From positions 1 through 13,760 of the forward strand of contig JAEOTN010000485.1 of the NCBI GenBank assembly GCA_016839865.1: 13,760 bases of DNA, read 5' to 3'. Of the stretch, positions 7,685 to 13,023 are shown in pieces (position 1 is the first letter of the stretch; each line of letters opens with the position of its first letter). A model generated the notes under the pieces. The model saw only the letters and a list, made by a program, of their open reading frames with translations. It was not told the origin of the DNA and ran no database searches. The translations under genes and the position numbers were made by a program. The DNA comes from Promethearchaeota archaeon. Its GTDB lineage: Archaea > Asgardarchaeota > Lokiarchaeia > Sigynarchaeales > MK-D1.

Positions 7685-7792
7685 TTATCCCGTGGTGATA
7701 AATTGGTACACTTTCACGGTAATGATGATACTGATACCCAAGACAACCAACCCTATCATGATTGGTGCGAATAACTTGAGCTTTTTGTACAT
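7685..7792 (-). CDS. Micro-membrane protein, 35 aa, single TM (paralogue of 7532-7654)
   Basis: A 35-codon frame with N-terminus MYKKLKLFAP, a hydrophobic core with IMIGLVVLGIS and IIITV, and a short tail VYQFITTG. Like its neighbour it has a basic N-terminus and one TM helix, and the two peptides resemble each other over most of their length (KL.K/L F, IM.G, VLG.S). The stop of this gene and the start of the next on the same strand are 30 nt apart. A TATA-like GTATATTA on this strand at 7855-7862 would give a leader of about 40 nt containing a small GAGGA/TCCTC hairpin (7816-7829). A closer AT element (7808-7815) is too near the ATG for normal spacing. No family recognised. Confidence 0.57.
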   Translation of the reverse strand: MYKKLKLFAPIMIGLVVLGISIIITVKVYQFITTG

Positions 7793-7935
7793 TTTTTTGT
7801 TTTTACTATTTTATTGAGGAATAATCCTCGTGATACAACTTGTAAAACGCACTCTAATATACAATGCTAGGTTTTTTGATTTTTTTAATGTTTTCATTAA
7901 AAATAAATTGGTTATTTGCTTTGCTCCAAAGTCAG

Positions 7936-7941
7936 AAAAAA
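7936..7941 (-). terminator. Oligo-T terminator of tRNA-Trp
   Basis: Six T residues on the minus strand begin 2 nt after the discriminator base of tRNA-Trp, a typical archaeal tRNA terminator. Confidence 0.5.
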
Positions 7942-7942
7942 G

Positions 7943-8076
7943 TGGGAAGTGTGAGACTTGAACTCACGATCATTGGGTGGCTTCACGTATTCCAGATTTC
8001 TCTTCATTCTTTCGTCAGATTTTTAATTGGGAACGCGATCTGGAGCCCAACATCCTAGCCACTGGACGAACTTCCC
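7943..8076 (-). tRNA. tRNA-Trp(CCA) with a 61-nt canonical intron
   Basis: Reading the minus strand: acceptor GGGAAGT (8076-8070) pairs with ACTTCCC (7950-7944) and the discriminator is A (7943). D-stem GTCC pairs with GGAT (one G-T), anticodon stem TTGGG with CCCAA (7977-7973), T-stem CTCAC... pairs around loop TTCAAGT. The loop reads CTCCAG then A, placing anticodon CCA at 8043-8041. The intron occupies 8039-7979, directly after position 37, the canonical archaeal site. A bulge-helix-bulge can be drawn: bulge AG^A at the 5' cut, CTCC against GAAG (one mismatch), bulge CC^A at the 3' cut, and an inner GCGTTCC/GGA-AT-ACGT helix. The mature tRNA is 73 nt; CCA is not encoded. Archaeal tRNA-Trp often carries an intron here, sometimes a box C/D guide RNA; this one lacks a clear terminal C box. 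Confidence 0.95.
7979..8039 (-). other. tRNA-Trp intron
   Basis: 61-nt intron between G37 and A38 of tRNA-Trp. It contains CTGA (8018-8015) and, 7 nt on, ATGAAGA (8007-8001), which resemble internal D' and C' boxes of a C/D guide RNA. A CTGG further on is one base off box D and no box C is present near the 5' end, so a working guide RNA is not supported. Confidence 0.85.
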
Positions 8077-8263
8077 GATTCGGCAGAGTAATTATGCACA
8101 TTACTCTTCATCTCCTCGGAAACCAAAGATCACAAAATCAAGCATTTATTTCTTATTTAGATTCTTGGTCATAGAGGTGATTATGAAGATTGTTATTCCT
8201 CTTCTAAAAAATTTTATCCAACTATAATCATTAGGATAAGAACTGGCACCGCGAAAATACTTA

Positions 8264-8289
8264 TTACTTTGAAATGGTGATCAAAGTAA
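8264..8289. repeat. Perfect 9-bp inverted repeat upstream of the zinc-ribbon gene
   Basis: TTACTTTGA (8264-8272) and TCAAAGTAA (8281-8289) are perfect reverse complements around AATGGTGA. It lies 48 nt before TTG 8337, where an operator or 5' leader stem could sit. The rest of 8077-8336 shows no convincing gene on either strand. Confidence 0.5.
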
Positions 8290-8323
8290 GAACGAATACA
8301 TTTTGAATGTGTTTAGTTTTTTT

Positions 8324-8328
8324 GGTGA
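8324..8328 (+). promoter_or_regulatory. Ribosome binding site fixing the TTG start at 8337
   Basis: GGTGA, part of the GGAGGTGATC consensus, ends 8 nt before TTG 8337. It argues against ATG 8307, which would add 10 hydrophobic residues missing from the related proteins. Confidence 0.55.
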
Positions 8329-8336
8329 TATTAAAA

Positions 8337-8849
8337 TTGGGAAAACATGAAATAAAACCGAATAAAGAAGCCTTGATTGGTGCATGGACAGGCTTCATTG
8401 TAGTTTCTCTCTTATTCTTGGTAATCTTTAGATTCGCATTTGGGTGGACATTGCGATCGGAATGGTGGATCTGGTTTGTGATTGGAGGTCCATTTATAGG
8501 AGGCGTGACCACCACGATTCAGTATTTTACAATGGATCCTGTACGGTGTAACAACTGCGGTCAAAGAGTCGATTCAAAGAAGACCTTCTGCCCCCATTGT
8601 TCTCAGAAGTTATTATGGCGCTGCCCTAATTGTAATGCAAGGGTTCGACCTGATGAAAAATTCTGTGACTCTTGTGGTGCAGGCTTAACTCCAGCTCCTC
8701 CAGAACCTTCTGCACCTGCTCCAGCTCCAGCACCTACTCCTAAACCAGAATATCAAAATCCTGGTTTTACATACTGTCAGACATGTGGAAATCATGTCGA
8801 TAAGGAAAAACAGAAATTTTGTCCCTCTTGTGGTATGGAGTTGAAATAA
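8337..8849 (+). CDS. Two-TM protein with three zinc ribbons (family member 1)
   Basis: 170 aa from TTG 8337. I chose this over ATG 8307 because it yields MGKHEIKP..., like the MGKK and MGKN starts of members 3 and 4, and has an SD. Two hydrophobic segments (about 14-33 and 44-62) flank a Trp-rich loop. Then come zinc ribbons: Cys71/74/85/88, Cys96/99/110/113, a Pro-Ala linker (about 119-137) and Cys147/150/162/165. All pairs are CxxC, with the paired knuckle style of the double-zinc-ribbon (DZR) proteins. The expected placement is a membrane hairpin with the ribbons in the cytoplasm, binding protein or nucleic acid. IGAWT.F in TM1 is shared with member 2, whose TTG follows this stop with no gap, so the two form an operon. 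Precise function unknown. Confidence 0.85.
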   Translation: MGKHEIKPNKEALIGAWTGFIVVSLLFLVIFRFAFGWTLRSEWWIWFVIGGPFIGGVTTTIQYFTMDPVRCNNCGQRVDSKKTFCPHCSQKLLWRCPNCNARVRPDEKFCDSCGAGLTPAPPEPSAPAPAPAPTPKPEYQNPGFTYCQTCGNHVDKEKQKFCPSCGMELK

Positions 8850-9302
8850 TTGAAGCGAGTTAGCAAAAATCGAATGATTGGTGCATGGACTTCGTTTTTA
8901 ACCACGTCAATGATCTTTCTCTTAATTGGATTTTTGATTTTTTGGGATGGAACTCCTAGTTCATTTCCGTGGTGGTGTATCTTTGTACCTGCGATTACCT
9001 TTATTGAAGCAATTAGATCCACATTGGGGTATTTTGCACGGGAAGAGACTCGAGTTTGCCCTAACTGCCATAAGCATACTGTAATCAACAATCAATTTTG
9101 TGATAAGTGTGGTCATGATTTAAGAGCGGTGACATATCAGATGTATGGAAAAGTTGAAGATGAGGAACCTGCACCTGAAGTAAATGTATCAGAACCTCCA
9201 AAACCTACTCAGGGGTCCAAACCTTATTGTGTTACTTGCGGAGGTCCTTTAGAGGGTTCAGAAGCTTACTGTCCAACATGTGGGATGCCACTTAAAAAAT
9301 AA
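8850..9302 (+). CDS. Two-TM protein with two zinc ribbons (family member 2)
   Basis: 150 aa, TTG start directly after the previous stop, with GGAG at 8837-8840 as SD. N-terminal KRVSKNRMIGAWTSF parallels member 1. TM segments lie at about 13-32 and 41-58. Zinc ribbons are Cys70/73/84/87 and Cys127/130/141/144. The middle ribbon of members 1, 3 and 4 is absent: after the first ribbon the chain goes through LRAVTYQMYGKVEDEE, similar to the L..VT/ITYARQ segment that follows ribbon 2 in members 3 and 4, then an acidic/Pro linker. This indicates loss of one ribbon (or gain in the others). Function unknown; probably acts together with member 1, possibly as a hetero-oligomer (inference). Confidence 0.83.
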   Translation: MKRVSKNRMIGAWTSFLTTSMIFLLIGFLIFWDGTPSSFPWWCIFVPAITFIEAIRSTLGYFAREETRVCPNCHKHTVINNQFCDKCGHDLRAVTYQMYGKVEDEEPAPEVNVSEPPKPTQGSKPYCVTCGGPLEGSEAYCPTCGMPLKK

Positions 9303-9313
9303 ATTATTCTCTC

Positions 9314-9320
9314 TTTTTTT
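9314..9320 (+). terminator. Oligo-T terminator after zinc-ribbon unit 1
   Basis: T7 run 11 nt after the stop codon of member 2, preceded by pyrimidine-rich sequence. It separates the first two-gene unit from the second. Confidence 0.5.
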
Positions 9321-9421
9321 CATAATACGGATTAGTGTGCTAAAATCTGGATCATTAAATCTATTTATTCAAACAAGGAAACATTAAGTAAAATACAATT
9401 AATTTTTGTAGGTAGAATTTC

Positions 9422-9991
9422 ATGGGAAAAAAACAAAGTAGGATCCGAAAGAGAAGATACCCAAGAAAAGCTCTTGTTCCTATTTATTGGGTTGCTATTG
9501 GTATATCTTTTATTCTAGTATTTACCCTACCCATTGCAAGTGATTACTATAGTTACACTTTCTTGATGGTATTGGGTCTTGTTATATGGACACCATTTAT
9601 GGTTGGAGCGATATTATACTCTAACTATTTTCAACGACAAGGAATCAGGATTTGTGGAAACTGTGGGAAATATTCTTATAAAGGTAAGACATATTGTCAA
9701 AAGTGTGGCGCTCGGGTATTTTGGCGATGTCCTAAATGTAATGCCCGAACTAGCCGAGGTCTTAAATTTTGTAAAGAATGTGGTCAAAATTTGAAAGTTG
9801 TTACATTCGCACGACAAGTAGAATTAGAAGGTGAAGTTCGGCAAGGAGAGGATGAACCTAAACCTAGTTCTTCAAATTTGATAGTCACTGGTTCCATTGT
9901 TCAATTTTGTCCTTCTTGTGGTGCGGAAATTTCAGAGGATCTAACTCATTGTAGTATTTGTGGTTCAAAATTCGAAAATAAAGGTGTATGA
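9422..9991 (+). CDS. Two-TM protein with three zinc ribbons (family member 3)
   Basis: 189 aa. The very basic N-terminus (MGKKQSRIRKRRYPRKA) precedes TM1 (about 19-38) and TM2 (about 47-66). Zinc ribbons: Cys78/81/92/95, Cys103/106/117/120 and, after a linker with RQVELEGEVRQ and a Ser/Pro stretch, Cys163/166/177/180. It is most similar to member 4: shared segments include CGARVFW, ARQ, VTGSIVQFCP and EDLTHC.ICGS. The dense Arg/Lys before TM1 predicts a cytoplasmic N-terminus and thus cytoplasmic ribbons. A TATA-like AAATACAAT (9391-9399) is about 26 nt before ATG, and a weak GTAGGT lies closer. Member 4 starts 3 nt after this stop. Function unknown. Confidence 0.86.
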   Translation: MGKKQSRIRKRRYPRKALVPIYWVAIGISFILVFTLPIASDYYSYTFLMVLGLVIWTPFMVGAILYSNYFQRQGIRICGNCGKYSYKGKTYCQKCGARVFWRCPKCNARTSRGLKFCKECGQNLKVVTFARQVELEGEVRQGEDEPKPSSSNLIVTGSIVQFCPSCGAEISEDLTHCSICGSKFENKGV

Positions 9992-9994
9992 AGC

Positions 9995-10561
9995 ATGGGA
10001 AAGAATAAAATTAGAAAAAGGAAACAGAAATACCCTAGTCGTGCATTTGCTGCAGTCTATTGGGTTATAATGGGATTATCTCTCCCGCTCGTATTTATTT
10101 TACCAATTCATGATTTGTATATTTACTATCCCTATACTGAGGGATTATTAGTCGGAAGTGCAGTATGGGGATTTTTCTTTCTAGGATCGTTATTTTATAC
10201 AATACATTATGGTCTTAATGGAATCAGGAAATGCCCAAATTGTGGAATTCAGAATTATAAAGGAAGAAAACACTGTAAAAGCTGCGGTGCTCGAGTCTTT
10301 TGGTTCTGTCCAAAATGTGGCAAGAAGACCATCAAACATAGAGAATTCTGTGAATGCGGTCAGTCTCTACGCGTGATTACATATGCACGACAAATAGATT
10401 TTGATGGAGAAACAAGACAAAGTTCAGATAAACCTCAACCTAATTCATCCAGTGTGGTCGTGACTGGTTCTATAGTACAATTCTGCCCAGCATGTGGTGC
10501 GGAGGTCAAAGAGGATTTGACTCATTGTAATATCTGTGGTTCTGGTTTGGGTCACAAATAG
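9995..10561 (+). CDS. Two-TM protein with three zinc ribbons, middle one altered (family member 4)
   Basis: 188 aa; ATG 3 nt after the previous stop with SD GGTG at 9983-9986. Basic N-terminus MGKNKIRKRKQKYPSRA, TM1 about 20-38, TM2 about 49-70. Ribbon 1: Cys80/83/94/97. Ribbon 2: Cys105/108 then Cys119 and Cys121, that is FCEC rather than the FCKEC of member 3, so a codon has been lost and the second knuckle is CxC. Ribbon 3: Cys164/167/178/181. Downstream of ribbon 2 it follows member 3 closely. The pair 3/4 looks like a recent tandem duplication relative to pair 1/2. The altered ribbon may still bind metal through other residues or may be degenerating. Confidence 0.86.
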   Translation: MGKNKIRKRKQKYPSRAFAAVYWVIMGLSLPLVFILPIHDLYIYYPYTEGLLVGSAVWGFFFLGSLFYTIHYGLNGIRKCPNCGIQNYKGRKHCKSCGARVFWFCPKCGKKTIKHREFCECGQSLRVITYARQIDFDGETRQSSDKPQPNSSSVVVTGSIVQFCPACGAEVKEDLTHCNICGSGLGHK

Positions 10562-10577
10562 TTAAAAAATCCTTTAG

Positions 10578-10585
10578 TTTTTTTT
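10578..10585 (+). terminator. Oligo-T terminator after zinc-ribbon unit 2
   Basis: T8 run 16 nt past the stop codon of member 4; archaeal oligo-T type. Confidence 0.5.
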
Positions 10586-10669
10586 ATAATAAATATTTCA
10601 AAGAAAACCTTTAAGCCATTGAAGAGACGGATCAAATACTAATCAATGTTTAATAAACAGTGAAATTGT

Positions 10670-11650
10670 ATGATCCAAAATTTTCTTATTATTTCTGAAA
10701 CCGGAGACTACTTGTTCAGTCGTGATTATGAAGGAAAGAATCACACCGACTTATCTTTATTATCTGGATTCATCTCAGCAATTCGGAATTTTGCAGAATC
10801 CATTGGAGAGGGTCAGATTCGAACGATGGTAATTGCTAGCCGAAAATGGTTATACACTACTAAACAGAATCTAATAGGAATTTGTATATCCGATCAAGAG
10901 GATTCGGATGATCTCATTAAGATGCACTTTCTCATTCCTCTATTGAATCAATTCATTGATGAATATAAAGAAGAACTATTCCACCATAATGGAGAATATA
11001 CAGTTTTCGATTCTTTCCAAGAAATGACCGATACACAAAAAGAAGTGTATCGGGCACAAGCAGCTGAACAATCTGTTGATTTAACAACCAAACAAGCATT
11101 AACTCTAATGGGAGCTATCGAATTAATTAATCTTGATAATTTGGCTCTTGTTTTGCGGCATGCGTCCAATCACAAACTCGTCTTGGTTGGAGATGATTTT
11201 ATTTCCAAAAAGCTTGGGGCTCTTATTCAAAGTATGATACCGATCCATGTTACATCTGAGTTAAACGGATATACAGATTTATATATCTCATCAAAATATC
11301 CCAACAATCCGGATGTTGAGTTCTCGACGTTTAACGTTGATAATCGAGGATGGACAAAACAAACCTACACAACTGCAAATTATGAGAAAAACTTGATTCA
11401 AACAGTTCAGAAAAAGAAAGGACTTGGGGAAATGGATCTCATACTGATTTTTCGAAAATTTTATTTAGAATTGATTGAAAAGGTAACGGAATACATCAAT
11501 TTGACATGGAAACATAAAAATAATCCTCGAGAACTCTCTCGTGAGTTACAAACAATTGTTAAGGATAAACAGAAAGTTGAATTTTTACATCAGTATATCA
11601 ATAAAAATATCGGTATTGATATCGACGATTTCCTTAAGAAGAAGAAGTAA
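10670..11650 (+). CDS. Longin-like N-terminal domain protein with unassigned C-terminal half
   Basis: 326 aa. Residues 1-115 have the pattern of a longin/roadblock-type fold: strand QNFLIISETGDYLFSRDY, then helix LLSGFISAIRNFAES, strands IRTMVIASRKWLYT and LIGICISD, and a long helix FLIPLLNQFIDEYKEEL. Such stand-alone longin-like proteins are common in archaea with many small GTPases, and eukaryotic longins act in membrane traffic and GTPase regulation. Residues about 145-326 contain an alpha/beta segment HKLVLVGDDFISKKLG and then mostly helices, ending in a Lys-rich tail. VLVGDDF is not a Walker A. No TM segments. A TATA-like TTTAATAAA (about 10649-10657) precedes ATG 10670. The fold call is pattern-based and not certain; role unknown. 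No GTPase gene is adjacent. Confidence 0.7.
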   Translation: MIQNFLIISETGDYLFSRDYEGKNHTDLSLLSGFISAIRNFAESIGEGQIRTMVIASRKWLYTTKQNLIGICISDQEDSDDLIKMHFLIPLLNQFIDEYKEELFHHNGEYTVFDSFQEMTDTQKEVYRAQAAEQSVDLTTKQALTLMGAIELINLDNLALVLRHASNHKLVLVGDDFISKKLGALIQSMIPIHVTSELNGYTDLYISSKYPNNPDVEFSTFNVDNRGWTKQTYTTANYEKNLIQTVQKKKGLGEMDLILIFRKFYLELIEKVTEYINLTWKHKNNPRELSRELQTIVKDKQKVEFLHQYINKNIGIDIDDFLKKKK

Positions 11651-11668
11651 TTCTCGTTTTATCCGTTC

Positions 11669-11688
11669 CTAAAAGAAAAACTTTTTAG
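11669..11688 (+). terminator. Possible stem plus T-rich terminator
   Basis: CTAAAA (11669-11674) pairs with TTTTAG (11683-11688) around an A-rich loop, and TTTTATT follows. It lies about 18 nt past the stop of the longin-like gene. Confidence 0.4.
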
Positions 11689-11719
11689 TTTTATTAGAAT
11701 GTAGGAAATATACTCTCAC

Positions 11720-11727
11720 ATATAAAT
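11720..11727 (+). promoter_or_regulatory. TATA box of tRNA-Pro (and possibly of the radical SAM gene)
   Basis: ATATAAAT is centred about 30 nt before the first base of tRNA-Pro, placing the start site just upstream of 11754. It is flanked by CTCACA (11715-11720) and TGTGAG (11741-11746), a 6-bp inverted repeat. No separate TATA box is visible between the tRNA and ATG 11901. Confidence 0.6.
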
Positions 11728-11753
11728 TAAAGATGTTGTGTGTGAGCTCTTAT

Positions 11754-11877
11754 GGGAGAGTAGTCTAGCTTGGTATGCGTCGATTCGTCGATTCGGGTTA
11801 TTTTTAATCCGAAAACGGCCAACGATACTCGGTTTGGGACCGAGAGGTCGGGAATTCAAATTTCCCCTCTCCCACCA
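11754..11877 (+). tRNA. tRNA-Pro(TGG) with a D-arm intron and encoded CCA
   Basis: Acceptor GGGAGAG (11754-11760) pairs perfectly with CTCTCCC (11867-11873); discriminator A (11874) and CCA (11875-11877) are encoded. Anticodon stem CTCGG/CCGAG encloses loop TTTGGGA, giving anticodon TGG at 11835-11837. Variable loop AGGTC, T-arm GGGAA-TTCAAAT-TTCCC. The D-arm begins GTCTAGCTTGGTAT, but the expected continuation GATA-CTCGG appears only after an extra 47 nt. Removing 11777-11823, or equally 11778-11824 because a G is present at both ends, restores GGTATGATACTCGG, a normal proline D-arm (G10-T25, T11-A24, C12-G23). So the intron sits in the 3' strand of the D-stem, not after position 37. The exact splice site is inferred. 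Confidence 0.93.
11777..11824 (+). other. Non-canonical intron in the D-arm of tRNA-Pro
   Basis: About 47 nt. It contains a perfect tandem repeat CGTCGATT x2 (11778-11793) and a 9-bp hairpin TTCGGGTTA/TAATCCGAA (11792-11800 with 11805-11813) with a TTTT loop. Exonic TTGG (11770-11773) can pair with CCAA (11819-11822) as the central helix of a bulge-helix-bulge, leaving CGA as the 3' bulge. The 5' side is less regular, so the motif would be a relaxed one. Confidence 0.75.
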
Positions 11878-11900
11878 TTTTCATTTTCGGATATGATCTT

Positions 11901-13013
11901 ATGCGACCGTTCTCCCTCCTCATCAAACCCGCTGGTGCAAGTTGCAACTTGCGCTGTGAATATTGTTTCTATTTAGATCATCTGGATTTGCATGCTCCTG
12001 CTCCAAGAATGTCAGAAGAGGTATTAGAACACTTAACAATGTCGTATATGAAGACTTCCCAACCGGTGTATGCATTCGCATTTCAAGGAGGAGAACCGAC
12101 GTTGATGGGGCACAAATTCTACCAGAAAGTGGTTGAATACCAAAAAAAATACGGAAAACCTCGTAGTCAAGTTGCAAATGGATTCCAAACTAATGGTATT
12201 GCCATAACGGATAACCTAGCAAAACTATTTCATCAATATCGTTTTCTCCTTGGAGTATCTATGGATGGTCCCCCCGAAATTCACAATGTTTATCGAAAAA
12301 ACGCAAAAGGAAAATCTACTCATCAAATGGTAATGAAAGGGATAAAAACCTTACAGAAACATCAAGTTGATTTTAATACACTCACGTTAGTAACTCAAGC
12401 TAATGTACGTCGTGCTAAACAAGTTTATCGTTATCTCAAAAAACAAGGATTCTATTTCCACCAATATATTCCTTGTGTGGAATGGGATGATAAGAAAAAG
12501 TTGGAGTCATTCTCGATATCAGGGGGGGAATGGGGGCAATTTCTTTGTGATCTATTTGATGAATGGATGAAGGATGATATCCATCGGGTATCAATACGTC
12601 ATTTGGATAGTATTATAGAATTTCTGGTTTATGGATCTTATAATGTGTGTCAGATGGGCAAATCGTGCAATACTTATTTTGTTGTTGAATCTAATGGGGA
12701 TGTTTATCCATGTGACTTTTTTGTTCGGGAAGACCTGAAATTGGGTAATATTATGGAAAATACATGGGAAGAACTTCAAAATTCTAAGCTTTTTAAAGAA
12801 TTTGCGATACACAAAACTCAATATTCAGATGCATGTAAGGGCTGTGAATATCTTCCATTCTGTAATGGTGATTGTCAAAAGTTTCGTTCTTTTTCAGATT
12901 GGACACATCCAAAGGGATTATCTTCATTATGTATTGGTTGGAAACAATTCTATGATCATGCATTACCTAAATTAACAGAAATAGTGCAGACACGAATTTT
13001 AAAAAGTAGATAG
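11901..13013 (+). CDS. Radical SAM/SPASM enzyme of the anaerobic sulfatase maturase (anSME) family
   Basis: A 370-aa enzyme expected to oxidise a Cys or Ser in a partner protein to C-alpha-formylglycine using S-adenosylmethionine. The start MRPFSLLIKPAGASC is the family's typical beginning. Radical SAM cluster Cys15/19/22 (CNLRCEYC). FQGGEPTL at 61-68 is the SAM-binding GGEP block. The SPASM domain is complete: Cys250, 256, 271, 312, 315, 321, 325 and 344 for two auxiliary 4Fe-4S clusters, with Asp272 right after Cys271 (YPCDFF) in the place of the catalytic base of characterised anSMEs. Length is standard. ATG lies 23 nt after the tRNA-Pro CCA end. No sulfatase with a C/S-x-P-x-R motif is in the window. 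The substrate may be encoded elsewhere, or the enzyme may modify another peptide. Confidence 0.92.
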   Translation: MRPFSLLIKPAGASCNLRCEYCFYLDHLDLHAPAPRMSEEVLEHLTMSYMKTSQPVYAFAFQGGEPTLMGHKFYQKVVEYQKKYGKPRSQVANGFQTNGIAITDNLAKLFHQYRFLLGVSMDGPPEIHNVYRKNAKGKSTHQMVMKGIKTLQKHQVDFNTLTLVTQANVRRAKQVYRYLKKQGFYFHQYIPCVEWDDKKKLESFSISGGEWGQFLCDLFDEWMKDDIHRVSIRHLDSIIEFLVYGSYNVCQMGKSCNTYFVVESNGDVYPCDFFVREDLKLGNIMENTWEELQNSKLFKEFAIHKTQYSDACKGCEYLPFCNGDCQKFRSFSDWTHPKGLSSLCIGWKQFYDHALPKLTEIVQTRILKSR

Positions 13014-13023
13014 AAAAAAGATA

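Noticed and set aside
7695..7733. Possible C/D box RNA (GTGATAA, ATGATGA, CTGA)
   Set aside because: The second C-like box and CTGA are nearly adjacent, leaving no guide, and the stretch is explained by codons of the 35-aa membrane protein.
7808..7895. 28-codon minus-strand frame beginning MKTLKKSKN
   Set aside because: No SD or well-placed TATA box, no TM helix or motif, and it overlaps the likely promoter of the 35-aa gene.
7864..8227. Three overlapping plus-strand frames of 64-66 codons
   Set aside because: They run through the antisense of tRNA-Trp and its intron, have no SD at usual spacing and no family-like composition.
8183..8227. 14-codon frame beginning MKIVIPLL after a GAGGTGA
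   Set aside because: The SD-like site ends only 2 nt before the ATG, too close, and the peptide is too short to judge; a leader peptide cannot be excluded but is not supported.
8307..8336. ATG 8307 as start of the first zinc-ribbon gene
   Set aside because: It adds ten hydrophobic residues absent from the three relatives; TTG 8337 has a GGTGA site 8 nt upstream and gives the family-like MGKH start.
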